From positions 350,849-414,848 of the forward strand of contig RAYY01000001.1 of the NCBI GenBank assembly GCA_003611875.1: a DNA stretch of 64,000 bases. Reading direction: 5' to 3'. Shown one piece after another: positions 24,831 to 33,381 of this stretch. Positions within the stretch are counted from its first letter, which is position 1, and each line of letters opens with the position of its first letter. The DNA comes from a bacterium D16-56 (GTDB taxonomy: Bacteria > Bacillota > Clostridia > Lachnospirales > Lachnospiraceae). A program made the position numbers and the translations under genes. The notes under the pieces were generated by a model that saw only the letters and a list, made by a program, of their open reading frames with translations, did no database searches and was not told where the DNA came from.

Positions 24831-25946
24831 ATGAAAATCACAGAATTTGAAACCTGGTGGGTCAACCGTGACAAATGTCTGTTTGACGCCAAACGCCAAG
24901 GCGGCGCTCTCATGAACTGGGATGTCATTGTCATCCGAATCGGTACCGACGCCGGCATAGACGGCATCGCCACCTGTCTGGCTGCCCGCAGCGGCGGCGT
25001 GTCTGAAAATTATCTTTATGACAATATTGCCCCGGTGATTATGGGACGAGACCCTCATGACCGAGAAGCCATCTGGCAGGAGCTGTGGAATGTAGACCGG
25101 CACCTGACCTTCTTCCCGGTCTATCTTCCCGGTCCGGCAGATGTGGCGCTGTGGGATATCTGTGCCAAAGAGGCAGGACTTCCCCTGTACCAATACATAG
25201 GCGCCTGCCGCACCAGCCTGCCGGTATATGCCAGCGGCAATTTCCACGAAACCATTCAGGAATACCTGGACGAAGCGCTCTATTATAAAAGTCAGGGTAT
25301 TCCTGCCTACAAGGCTCATCCGGCCGGACCGGTTGAGTTTGACCTCAAGCTGCACCAGAAGCTTCGGGACGCTGTGGGAGACGATTATATTCTGATGAGC
25401 GACCCGGTAGCCGAATATACGATGGGAGACGCTGTTCGTGTGGGACGCCAGCTGGAAAAGCTGAATTACAAATGGCTGGAAGAACCGTTCCGCGATTTTG
25501 AACTATACAAATACACGGAGCTCTGCCGCACCCTGGACATTCCCATTGCTGCCACGGAAACTACCCGCGGCGCCCATTGGGGCGTAGCCCAGGCCATTGC
25601 CCAGCGGGCCGCTGACATTGTGCGGGCCGATGTAAGCTGGAAGGACGGCATTACCGGCACCTTAAAAATCGCCCACATGGCAGAAGGCTTTGGCATGAAC
25701 TGTGAAATCCACACCACTACCATGAATTACATGGACATTGTCAACCTGCACGTAAGCTGTGCCATCCGCAACTGTGAATATTTTGAGTATTTTGTTCCGG
25801 AGGAGAACTACCAGCTTCCCATGAAAGGCAGGCTTCCCATTGAAAACGGCAGGATCCATGTTCCGAAAAAGCCTGGCATAGGGGTGGAGCTTGACTGGGA
25901 GCTGATCCAATCTGGCTGTCACAGTCATCGAATCCTGAAAGCATAA
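24831..25946 (+). CDS. Enolase-superfamily (mandelate racemase/muconate lactonizing type) enzyme
   Basis: Acid-sugar dehydratase or isomerase of 371 residues. The capping domain comes first, then a TIM barrel with metal carboxylates Asp in LMSDPVAEY, Glu in WLEEPFRDFE and Glu in AATETTRGAHWG. The base candidates are Lys in PAYKAHPAG (a KxH rather than KxK motif) and His in CEIHTTTMNYMD. This pattern fits the mandelate racemase subgroup, whose members dehydrate aldonates such as galactonate, mannonate or fuconate. GGAGG precedes the ATG. It leads an operon with an SDR and an oligogalacturonate lyase, so a C6 acid from pectin is the likely substrate, but the exact one cannot be read. Confidence 0.9.
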   Translation: MKITEFETWWVNRDKCLFDAKRQGGALMNWDVIVIRIGTDAGIDGIATCLAARSGGVSENYLYDNIAPVIMGRDPHDREAIWQELWNVDRHLTFFPVYLPGPADVALWDICAKEAGLPLYQYIGACRTSLPVYASGNFHETIQEYLDEALYYKSQGIPAYKAHPAGPVEFDLKLHQKLRDAVGDDYILMSDPVAEYTMGDAVRVGRQLEKLNYKWLEEPFRDFELYKYTELCRTLDIPIAATETTRGAHWGVAQAIAQRAADIVRADVSWKDGITGTLKIAHMAEGFGMNCEIHTTTMNYMDIVNLHVSCAIRNCEYFEYFVPEENYQLPMKGRLPIENGRIHVPKKPGIGVELDWELIQSGCHSHRILKA

Positions 25947-25958
25947 GGAGGTATAGAT

Positions 25959-26708
25959 ATGGAAGAATTAAAAGGACGTGCAGGGATCGTCACCGGCGCT
26001 TCCAGTGGAATCGGCTATGCCATTGCCGAGACGCTGGCCCAGGCAGGAGCCGCGGTGTACGTTATCAGCCGCACCGGAGCTGTTAAGGAAGACATGGCTC
26101 CTCCCCACCCGAATGTCATCCATCAAAAAGGCGATGTAACAGATTACCCTGCCATGGACGCCATGATCGCAAAAATCGCGGCAAAACACGGAAACACCCT
26201 GGATTTTCTTGTGAACAATGCCGGGGCCACAGCCAAAAAACGTGCGGAAAGTTTTGAGGACACGGATTTCGACCGAATCCTAGAGGTCAATGTAAAAAGC
26301 GTTTTCAAGCTCAGCATTCTCTGCTACCCTTATCTCAAGGCCAGCGCCCACAAAGGCCGCATTGTCAACATTTCCAGTATGAGCGCCCATTTAGGATTCT
26401 CAGAGGTAGTGCCCTACTGCACCAGCAAGGCGGCAGTCTGCGGCATGACCCGGGGGCTGGCCGTGGAGTGGGCCCAGGACAATATCTGTGTCAACAGCAT
26501 TGCCCCAGGCTGGTTTGCCAGCAAAATGCTGAACGATGTTATGGACCCGGTCAGAAAGGAAAGGATCCTTTCCCGGATGCCGGTTCATCAATTCGGGGAC
26601 ACCAAGGACTTAGGAGCCTTGGCTTTGTTTCTCATCGGAGACCACGGTTCCTATATTACAGGCCAGGACTATGCCATGGACGGCGGCGCACTGGCCTATG
26701 GATATTAA
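25959..26708 (+). CDS. SDR-family oxidoreductase, possible KduD-type
   Basis: Classical short-chain dehydrogenase, 249 residues: TGASSGIGYAIAE cofactor loop, NNAGATAKK, Ser in IVNISSMSAHLG, YCTSKAAVCG (Tyr and Lys), SIAPGWFASKM, and YITGQDYAMDGGALAYGY. It starts 12 bases after the enolase-family gene with AAGGAGGT. Between that gene and an oligogalacturonate lyase, a role as 2-keto-3-deoxygluconate 5-dehydrogenase (KduD), which processes the lyase product, is plausible. It is clearly a different branch from the SDR at 16950. Confidence 0.88.
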   Translation: MEELKGRAGIVTGASSGIGYAIAETLAQAGAAVYVISRTGAVKEDMAPPHPNVIHQKGDVTDYPAMDAMIAKIAAKHGNTLDFLVNNAGATAKKRAESFEDTDFDRILEVNVKSVFKLSILCYPYLKASAHKGRIVNISSMSAHLGFSEVVPYCTSKAAVCGMTRGLAVEWAQDNICVNSIAPGWFASKMLNDVMDPVRKERILSRMPVHQFGDTKDLGALALFLIGDHGSYITGQDYAMDGGALAYGY

Positions 26709-26735
26709 ATAATTATCAAAAGGAGGACATTTGCC

Positions 26736-27986
26736 ATGTTTGGACCTCTCAACCCACGGGAGCTGGTTTCCGGCAGCGATGACTATAATACCCAGCTTCT
26801 GTATTTTACCTGCTCCTCTTTGTCTGCTGACGACCGCTTTGTCTATCTGATCAGCGACCGCACCGGCTTCCCCAATGTGTTCCGCCGCGATCTGGAAACC
26901 GGAGAGGAGGTACAGCTGACCCACAACACCCACGGTACTCTCAAAAGCTATGTATACTTTGAGAACACACCGGAATGGGGGCTGGGAAAAGCCAGTATCT
27001 GCCTGGACTGTACCCACAATCAGATCTACTATATCCAGGACAGCCACATCTGCTGTTCTGATTTTGAAGGAAAGGAACGTATTCTCAATACGGTTCCAAA
27101 CGGCCGTATGACAGCCTTCACCCATGTCAGTGCTGACGGCGCCCGGCTGTGTGTGCCCATGACTGACAGCCGCTGCCTGGACTATGATCCAGACACAGAA
27201 GGCAGCGGGCTGGACCGGCGGCCTGTCTATGACATTGACAAGCGGGTACAGGACGAACACCTGAACAGCTATCTCTGTGTATATGACACCAACACCGGAA
27301 ACCTTCTCTATGAGAAAACCATACCGGACTGCTGGATCACCCATGTACAGTTTAACCCTGCCAACCCGGAACAGATTCTCTACAACCACGAATGGGCCAG
27401 CTTTGACTGCGGCATCCGCCGTATCTGGCTGTATGACCACCAAAAGGATCAGATTTCCCGGGTGCGCACAGAGGGCATGGAACACAACGGACACATGCGC
27501 AGCCGCCATGACTGGGTGTGCCATGAAATGTGGCAGGACGACGGAAAAGCCGTCATCTACCACGGCGCCTATGATCAAGGCCCCGCCTTTGTAGGCAAGG
27601 TGGATATGGAAACCAGAGACTATTGGGAAATTGCCCTTCCGGAAGACTACAATGCCTACGGCCATTTTACCATGGACCACTTTGGCCATCTGGTCTGCGA
27701 CGGCTATTTCAAATTCCCAGGGGAAATCAAAGCTGTTTTCGACAACAGCACAGACAACGGTCCGGATCCTCACAAAAAGGACGGCTCTTACATCTCCGTC
27801 CAAAACGCAGAATGGGAAAAGGGAACCCTGCACTGGCAGCCCTTATGCCGCCACGAAAGCGACTGGATGGGCCAGGACGCTCACCCCCATCCCATCTACA
27901 GCCATAAGGGGGACTACATTTATTTCAGCAGCCGAAATGGAAAGACTATTAAGGTCTACCGGGTAAGCTGTGAAGTCCCCGTCTGA
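26736..27986 (+). CDS. ogl: Oligogalacturonate lyase (PL22 family)
   Basis: Seven-bladed beta-propeller lyase, 416 residues, that splits short (unsaturated) oligogalacturonides into 4-deoxy-L-threo-5-hexosulose uronate. Family marks: SSLSADDRFVYLISDRTGFP, WITHVQFNPANPEQILYNHE, HNGHMRSRHDWVCHEMW, and AHPHPIYSHKGDYIYF, with the His and Gln ligands of the manganese site. There is no signal peptide, so it is cytoplasmic and requires uptake of oligomers. AAAGGAGG stands before the ATG, 27 bases after the SDR. It is the last gene before a large hairpin. Confidence 0.9.
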   Translation: MFGPLNPRELVSGSDDYNTQLLYFTCSSLSADDRFVYLISDRTGFPNVFRRDLETGEEVQLTHNTHGTLKSYVYFENTPEWGLGKASICLDCTHNQIYYIQDSHICCSDFEGKERILNTVPNGRMTAFTHVSADGARLCVPMTDSRCLDYDPDTEGSGLDRRPVYDIDKRVQDEHLNSYLCVYDTNTGNLLYEKTIPDCWITHVQFNPANPEQILYNHEWASFDCGIRRIWLYDHQKDQISRVRTEGMEHNGHMRSRHDWVCHEMWQDDGKAVIYHGAYDQGPAFVGKVDMETRDYWEIALPEDYNAYGHFTMDHFGHLVCDGYFKFPGEIKAVFDNSTDNGPDPHKKDGSYISVQNAEWEKGTLHWQPLCRHESDWMGQDAHPHPIYSHKGDYIYFSSRNGKTIKVYRVSCEVPV

Positions 27987-28053
27987 CAAAATACGGTTGT
28001 TCCCTATATCCATGTCTGCGGTCTGCAAAGCTTATATTACAGAAGTTTACCTG

Positions 28054-28117
28054 CAAATCTAAGAGCCGCTCTCGCTGTTGTTAAAAACAAGCAACAGTGA
28101 GAGCGGCTGCAGATTTG
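28054..28117. terminator. Long hairpin between convergent units
   Basis: Left arm 28054-28080 (core AGCCGCTCTCGCTGTTG) pairs with right arm 28092-28117 with few mismatches, around an A-rich 11-base loop. It is about 70 bases past the ogl stop and about 80 before the end of the AT-rich island. It lacks a proper T-run, so factor-independent termination is uncertain; it may be a processed stem or the edge of an insertion. Confidence 0.55.
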
Positions 28118-28198
28118 ATGATAAATGCCAGCCTTTTTCTAAATTTGGGTCTGCGCTTGACTAAATGACATTGGTTCATAAGACAGAAAAATGAAATG

Positions 28199-28489
28199 CT
28201 AACCATCAAAAAAAGGCGGCTCTATGCTAAATTCCGGTTCTTCCATCTCCTCTGCCCCTTCTATTACCACCGAATAATCCTCCAAATTTCCCTCTGGATA
28301 TTCCCATGCCTCAACGCGAACCCTGATATCTGCGCTGCACTTTATACACAAATCATCAAAAATTGCCATATGCTCCAGCTCTGGACCCATATTTCTTTCA
28401 TAAGAACTTACACACTGCAAATCCAAATCAAGAACATTTATTTCCCCGCATCTGGAACACTTTACCCTATATGGCTTCTTTATTTTCAT
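28199..28489 (-). CDS. Small zinc-ribbon protein of unknown function
   Basis: 96-residue acidic protein. Two Cys pairs, VKCSRCGEIN and LCIKCSAD, look like a split zinc ribbon. The C-terminus is Glu- and Pro-rich. I do not recognise a family. It lies 33 bases after the gene for the unknown 305-residue protein and is the last of three genes in an AT-rich island, so it may be a third component or regulator of that unit. Confidence 0.7.
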   Translation of the reverse strand: MKIKKPYRVKCSRCGEINVLDLDLQCVSSYERNMGPELEHMAIFDDLCIKCSADIRVRVEAWEYPEGNLEDYSVVIEGAEEMEEPEFSIEPPFFDG

Positions 28490-28521
28490 AAATCACACCT
28501 CAATGATTTACTGATTTATAG

Positions 28522-29439
28522 TCATCCTATTAACTTGCTTAATTGTGACTCTTTTAAAATCGTCCTTTGCATTCCATTATTTTGAAAAATATTAATAACC
28601 GTCTGAAATGTTTTTCCGCTTCTTCCGAATACCGATAAACCTCGGTCTATTTGAATTATATATTTCGATCCTTCTATACTTCTTGCATGAGAATCCTTCT
28701 TACTTTTTACCAGCCAAATGGAAAACATCCACTTTTTATAATAATCTTCCTGAAATATTTGTTTCACCTGCTGTTCATTTAAGTCTGAATCATTCAGGCA
28801 GGAATAAATATTAATCTGCGCCCCGTCCTGAACATATCTGAGAATGTAATTTTTCAAATAAGCAATCCCTTCTTTTGTAAGTAAATAATTGTCAAAAATT
28901 TGTATATAATTTTCTTCCTGCAAAAATCTACCCAACCATTTCGAAATTGCTTTACTGTCCTCTCCCTCTGAAATAGATTTTCCGTTTACAGGTAAAGTAT
29001 ACATAGAAAACGCATTATTCCCACTAACATCCATAACATCCTTACTGTCAAAGACCCCTATATCCAACTTTTTAATGATATTTTTGTCAATTTTTCGCTT
29101 TGGCTCCAGTAAAATAATCTTATCCTCTGTTTTTCTGCAAAGTCTAATCAACTCATTATGATAAGGATTTTCTTTTATGTATTCCTGACCTCTTTCAGAA
29201 TCCAGAATTTGACTTCTTTCTGTTGTATAGAACACATCTGTGCATAATCCCTGGTACCACTCCAGCCAGCCCTGACCTTTTTTCTCAAAATACTTCTCAT
29301 AAAATTCCATCAATCGTTCTGACAAAACCATTCGATGCTGCCGTATTCGCCACACCATCTGTACAGCTTCTTTATTTCCGGAAAAAACATCTATGGATTT
29401 ACATTTTTCCAAAATAGAATAACATAACACAATATCCAT
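28522..29439 (-). CDS. Unknown protein, possible PLD-like (MIT_C-type) effector
   Basis: 305 residues. The N-terminal part (MDIVLCYSILEKCKSIDVF, then HRMVLSERLMEFYEKYF) faintly recalls a PIN-type nuclease order. The C-terminal part, with HARSIEGSKYIIQIDRGLSV, fits the phospholipase-D-like MIT_C pattern (H-x-R and a terminal R-G-L-x-x-F). Both are judgements by eye, not established. The ATG at 29439 is 2 bases past the stop of the ATPase gene; a TTG two codons earlier would overlap that stop. Tight coupling to an ATPase suggests a sensor-effector pair. Codon use is AT-rich compared with flanking genes, a sign of transfer. Confidence 0.65.
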   Translation of the reverse strand: MDIVLCYSILEKCKSIDVFSGNKEAVQMVWRIRQHRMVLSERLMEFYEKYFEKKGQGWLEWYQGLCTDVFYTTERSQILDSERGQEYIKENPYHNELIRLCRKTEDKIILLEPKRKIDKNIIKKLDIGVFDSKDVMDVSGNNAFSMYTLPVNGKSISEGEDSKAISKWLGRFLQEENYIQIFDNYLLTKEGIAYLKNYILRYVQDGAQINIYSCLNDSDLNEQQVKQIFQEDYYKKWMFSIWLVKSKKDSHARSIEGSKYIIQIDRGLSVFGRSGKTFQTVINIFQNNGMQRTILKESQLSKLIG

Positions 29440-29441
29440 CC

Positions 29442-31013
29442 TCAAGCTTCTCCTGATCTGGTATTTTGTTTGCTGTTGGCTTTCATCAGCAGTTTTGTCA
29501 ATTCATAGCTCTTATCAAAAAATCCGGACGGCCATGCAGTTTCAAATTGGCCATTTGCGCATAATTCCATCTTTTGAACATGGGAATCTCCTTTTTCATC
29601 CTTATCCACATAATAAATAGCAACCTGATCTTCCTTAAGCATCACATCTGGGTCCGCCACCAACACCTGCAGCTTGCGAATCAAATGTTCGCTGTGAGTT
29701 TCAAGCAAAATACGATTGATCATCCCTTTTTTGTCATTAATACAGTCAACAAATAAATCTGCCAACTGCGCCTGTGCCGCCGGATGGAGATGGATTTCCG
29801 GCTGTTCCAGTATAACGGTTTTTCGCTCTGACATATTCAAATCGAAGATACTCTGTCGATATTCGCCTTTGCTGTACAACTGTGTGACAATCGGCAAAGC
29901 CTGAGAAATTCCAAAGCCAACATCCATAAGGTTATCAACTTCTCTATTACCACATACAACAATACTGTATAATCCATTTCCTACATCCTTAATATTCAAA
30001 GAGTATCCCATGGTTTTCTGAAACCATCCTGAAACGTTATCCAGCAGATTTTGATTTTCCTGCGCAGCCTGACGCAAAATCATACTTGTATTTTCTCCGT
30101 TAACCCCTACATCATTATAGCTGCTTTCCGAATCTCTGTAAACTCGTTTTGGATTTTCTCTAAAAGGACCAATGTAAACGGTCTTTTCTGCTTCATGTAT
30201 TAAATAGATTCGTATAGCTTGAAGATATCCTGCAATAACAAAAATGGTCCTGGTAAAGTTTTTTATTTCTTGTTGTGTTTTATCAGACACATTACCTTCA
30301 AAATCCCTGTCTATATTTTTTAAAAGAAGCGTTTGCCTAGGAATCCTTTTATCTTTCGCCATAACGTTTTTAATCATTAAATACTGGCTCAATAATTTTT
30401 GTTCATTAATTACAGGAATAAAATTGTAAAAATCCATTTCTAATGAAGTAATCTCAATTTCACAGTCCTCCTTTATATCCTTTTCTAATATTTGATTTAA
30501 CGTAAAGGTATAGGTATTTTTTTCTCTGTTGATTGTACATATCTTCTTTTCATCAAAATATAACTCAAATTTTTGTACTTGAATTTTTCTTCCTGGTTTA
30601 TCAATATAAACTTTTGATTTTACATTTTTAAAATGCGAAAAGCTGATTCGTTCATCACCATCTACATACTCCCATTTACCATATATTTGTCCAAGTCTAA
30701 TTAACTCTTGTCCAAAGGTCATCTGAAAACCTATCGGTTTTGTCCCGTGCCTGTATGCAACATCATCATAATTGCCATAGTCAATCAAGCTTCCAAACAA
30801 AAGCAGCGGAGCCAGTGTGTTTTCCCGGAAAGTCTGTGCCAACATTACCGGAAACCGCAGCAAGCTGCTTTTACCACAGCTATTTTTACCAACAAGCACG
30901 GTAATTGGTTTTAGCTCAATCTCTTTTGATTCTTCAAATGATTTTATATGGGTCAAAGCAAATTTCTGCACAATGTCCTCCCTGATAATAACCATAGTTT
31001 CTTGGAATCTCAT
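29442..31013 (-). CDS. AAA family ATPase, DUF3696/OLD-like
   Basis: ATPase of 523 residues of the RecF/SMC-like class. Walker A is LVGKNSCGKSS (about residues 40-50), followed by FGSLIDYGNYDDVAYRHG. Walker B and neighbour are VILEQPEIHLHPAAQAQLAD, then ILLETHSEHLIRKL, and near the end the WPSGFFDKSYELTKLL element typical of DUF3696 ATPases. There is no TOPRIM nuclease at the C-terminus, unlike OLD/GajA. Such ATPases pair with a separate effector in several bacterial conflict systems. It is the first gene of a three-gene leftward unit. ATG 31013 has a poor ribosome site; ATG 30995 is an alternative. A poorly defined promoter lies in the AT-rich region upstream. Confidence 0.85.
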   Translation of the reverse strand: MRFQETMVIIREDIVQKFALTHIKSFEESKEIELKPITVLVGKNSCGKSSLLRFPVMLAQTFRENTLAPLLLFGSLIDYGNYDDVAYRHGTKPIGFQMTFGQELIRLGQIYGKWEYVDGDERISFSHFKNVKSKVYIDKPGRKIQVQKFELYFDEKKICTINREKNTYTFTLNQILEKDIKEDCEIEITSLEMDFYNFIPVINEQKLLSQYLMIKNVMAKDKRIPRQTLLLKNIDRDFEGNVSDKTQQEIKNFTRTIFVIAGYLQAIRIYLIHEAEKTVYIGPFRENPKRVYRDSESSYNDVGVNGENTSMILRQAAQENQNLLDNVSGWFQKTMGYSLNIKDVGNGLYSIVVCGNREVDNLMDVGFGISQALPIVTQLYSKGEYRQSIFDLNMSERKTVILEQPEIHLHPAAQAQLADLFVDCINDKKGMINRILLETHSEHLIRKLQVLVADPDVMLKEDQVAIYYVDKDEKGDSHVQKMELCANGQFETAWPSGFFDKSYELTKLLMKANSKQNTRSGEA

Positions 31014-31318
31014 ATTCCCATTTCATTAAATTTTCGAGAAATCAGCTTTATGATTTCTTAATCTGTCACTTTCTTTTTTCAATTTTATCATATCCGTCTT
31101 CTGATAACAAGTATTTTGCAGTTACTGTTCGCGACAAACGTATACTCCGTTTCAATTCAAATAGACCTGCGCGTTCACTGCACTGACCGTAAGAAAACGA
31201 AAAATTCCAATATACTCAACAGGTTAAAGCCCATAATTAAGAAAAAACTGCATCATAAGAAGCAGCTTTTTCTGTCCTATTTGAAGCCAGGCCAATGATT
31301 CGAGCCCGAAAGCCATCT
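31014..31318. other. AT-rich intergenic region upstream of the ATPase island
   Basis: About 300 bases without a credible gene. It should hold the leftward promoter of the ATPase unit, but no box pair with good spacing stood out. It also holds the terminator of the rightmost peptidase gene listed separately. Small open frames here lack ribosome sites. Confidence 0.6.
31240..31275 (-). terminator. Intrinsic terminator of the peptide-use operon
   Basis: Minus strand AAAAAGCTGC, loop TTCTTATGAT, GCAGTTTTTTC. It lies about 45 bases beyond the stop of the C26 amidotransferase gene, the last in the leftward peptide operon. Confidence 0.75.
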
Positions 31319-32062
31319 TCAGCCATCCTTCCCCATGGCCCGCTCCACCAAATCCGCAAACAGCTTATTCATCACCGGAGCTGAGTCCACCAGATCCTCC
31401 GGATGCCACTGCACCCCCAAAATCAGGCCCTCCTCATCCTCCAGCCCCTCCACCGTGCCGTCACAGGCCCGGGCTGATATTTTAAGCCCCTTTCCCAGCT
31501 CCTTCACTGCCTGATGGTGCATGGAATTGGTTTTCAGCTTTCCGGCGCCCAAAAGGGCGGCCAGCCGGGTTCCCTCCTCCACCTCCACATGGTGGGTCAA
31601 ATACGTGCGGTCAAGCTTCTGCAGATGCTGGATCCGCTCTCCCTCCTGAAGGGACAGATCCTGGTACAGGCTTCCCCCCATCAGTACATTCAAGGTCTGG
31701 TGCCCTTTACAGATTCCCAGCATGGGAATCCTATGCTCCAGAGCATACCTTCCCGCCTTCAGCCAGGCATCATCGATCTCCGGCCGGAAAACCCCGATTA
31801 CCGGCAGCGGCTCCTCACCGTAATACCAAGGCGTCATATCCTCCCCGCCAGGAAACAGAAGCCCGTCACAGAGGGATACTGCCGCCTCCGCATCCTCTGC
31901 CACTGCTGCCGCCGGAATCAGCACCGGCACACCTCCATTCATCTGAATTGCCCGCACATTGGTGCTTCCTGTAAAAACATGCTCCCCGCTGACATACAGT
32001 CCCGGGTCTGTCCTTCTGGTAAGACCCAGGATTCCAATCACAGGTTTTTTCCGATTCGCCAT
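31319..32062 (-). CDS. Gamma-glutamyl-gamma-aminobutyrate hydrolase-like class I glutamine amidotransferase (peptidase C26)
   Basis: Cytoplasmic hydrolase of 247 residues that cleaves gamma-glutamyl amide bonds. The nucleophile Cys is in MLGICKGHQTLNVLMGG, and the catalytic His-Glu pair is in GVQWHPEDL. Also PGGEDMTPWYYGEEP. It is PuuD-like in length and order. The start is best at ATG 32062 (MANRKKPVIGILGL) with AGGAAAGGAA upstream; an extension to 32104 is less likely. It begins about 48 bases after the M42 peptidase gene and ends the operon. With M55 and M42 peptidases upstream, it probably helps to free glutamate from imported gamma-glutamyl peptides. Confidence 0.9.
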   Translation of the reverse strand: MANRKKPVIGILGLTRRTDPGLYVSGEHVFTGSTNVRAIQMNGGVPVLIPAAAVAEDAEAAVSLCDGLLFPGGEDMTPWYYGEEPLPVIGVFRPEIDDAWLKAGRYALEHRIPMLGICKGHQTLNVLMGGSLYQDLSLQEGERIQHLQKLDRTYLTHHVEVEEGTRLAALLGAGKLKTNSMHHQAVKELGKGLKISARACDGTVEGLEDEEGLILGVQWHPEDLVDSAPVMNKLFADLVERAMGKDG

Positions 32063-32110
32063 TTTCCCAATTCCTTTCCTCGTGAAATTTCGCTTACCTC
32101 CCATGAATTT

Positions 32111-33241
32111 TCAAATATCCTCCAGTACATCCTGCCTGCAGATATGTCTCAGCCTCTCCTCATCAAGCTCCCGAATCACCTCTGCCGCCAAGCTGACTGC
32201 CGCCTCCAGATCCTTCCTGGCACAGAAATTATAATGAGTATGGACATAACGGCTGGGCACTCCCAGCACCAGCACCGGAACCGCCTTGCCGGTAAGGCTG
32301 ATCTTTCCTGCATTGGTGCTGCCGCCTCTTCTCACCGTCTCCTGATAAGGGATTTTATGCTTCTTGGCCAGCTCTATGGCATACTCCATAAATGCCGGAT
32401 TGGACACATAGCTTTTATCCAGCCTTCGGATCTGCACACCGTTTTTCATCCGCCCTTGGGCCTGCGCCGCACTGAAGTAAAAATCATCGGAGGGAGATCC
32501 CTCAAACACAATCGCCAAATCCGGTTTCACCACCTGGGCCGTCACCGTGGCCCCCCTCATTCCCACTTCCTCCTGGGCCGCAAAAGCGCCAACCACATCT
32601 ACAGCCAGGCTCTCCCGCTCCTTATACAAGGCTTTCATGGTATCCACAATGCAGGCACACCCTGCCCGGTTGTCAAAAGCCTTTCCCAGACACACTTCAT
32701 GCTCCTCGTCATAAGAAAAGCTTACCTCCGGCATTATAGGATCCCCAAGGGAGACCCCAAAGACCTCCTCCACCTCTTTTTTGCTGACTGCTCCGATATC
32801 CACATAGATCTTCTCAATGTCCAGCTCCTGAGACGCCCGTTCCTTGTCATTCATAAAATGAACCGGCTTGGAGGTAATGATTCCCCTTACCCGTCTGCCG
32901 CTCCTGGTTCGGATGATGACCGTATGAGCCGGAATATTGGTGAGCACAAAGCCCCCCAGCATCACGATCCCCAGAACCCCGTTTTCGTGAATGGTCTGTA
33001 CCATAAACCCGCACTCATCCGTGTGGGCATCCAGCTGGATCACCGGCTTTCTCCCCTGTGTCCCCGGCATTCTCACGTAAAGATTGTTCATGGCGTCATT
33101 TTCCACCTGAAACTCCCGGCAATAGCCGGCAATGGTGCGGATCACATCCTCCTCAAATCCACTTGGCCCAAACGCATCCGAAATCCGGCCAAACATCTGC
33201 ATATCCATGACTTTGCTGTCTCCTTCATTCTGTTCTATCAA
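32111..33241 (-). CDS. M42-family aminopeptidase
   Basis: Metallo-aminopeptidase of 376 residues, which usually forms a tetrahedral dodecamer that trims peptides to amino acids. Metal ligands and catalytic residues are visible: VIQLDAHTDECGFM (His, Asp), KAFDNRAGC (bridging Asp), AQEEVGMRG (Glu-Glu), FEGSPSDDF and the final ligand His near YVHTHYNF. A start at M12 or M14 of the frame is possible, as the first residues are poorly conserved. It sits in a peptide-import operon. Confidence 0.92.
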   Translation of the reverse strand: MIEQNEGDSKVMDMQMFGRISDAFGPSGFEEDVIRTIAGYCREFQVENDAMNNLYVRMPGTQGRKPVIQLDAHTDECGFMVQTIHENGVLGIVMLGGFVLTNIPAHTVIIRTRSGRRVRGIITSKPVHFMNDKERASQELDIEKIYVDIGAVSKKEVEEVFGVSLGDPIMPEVSFSYDEEHEVCLGKAFDNRAGCACIVDTMKALYKERESLAVDVVGAFAAQEEVGMRGATVTAQVVKPDLAIVFEGSPSDDFYFSAAQAQGRMKNGVQIRRLDKSYVSNPAFMEYAIELAKKHKIPYQETVRRGGSTNAGKISLTGKAVPVLVLGVPSRYVHTHYNFCARKDLEAAVSLAAEVIRELDEERLRHICRQDVLEDI

Positions 33242-33381
33242 TTTATTATGGTTCCTCGGCCCGCTTCCTGGCTTTCTTCAGGCTCCGCTGCCTGTCCGGA
33301 TCAACATCCCTGCTCTGCCGAAAACCAGCCCTGGAGGAACCAAAGCTCCCCTGCCATCCGGTTTCTTCAGGACGCATCCAA

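Noticed and set aside
26610..27833. 407-codon minus-strand frame
   Set aside because: Antisense to the PL22 lyase; Val/Gly/Ala-rich shadow without motifs.
31116..31298. 60-codon plus-strand frame upstream of the ATPase island
   Set aside because: AT-rich, Lys-rich, overlaps a terminator and has no ribosome site.
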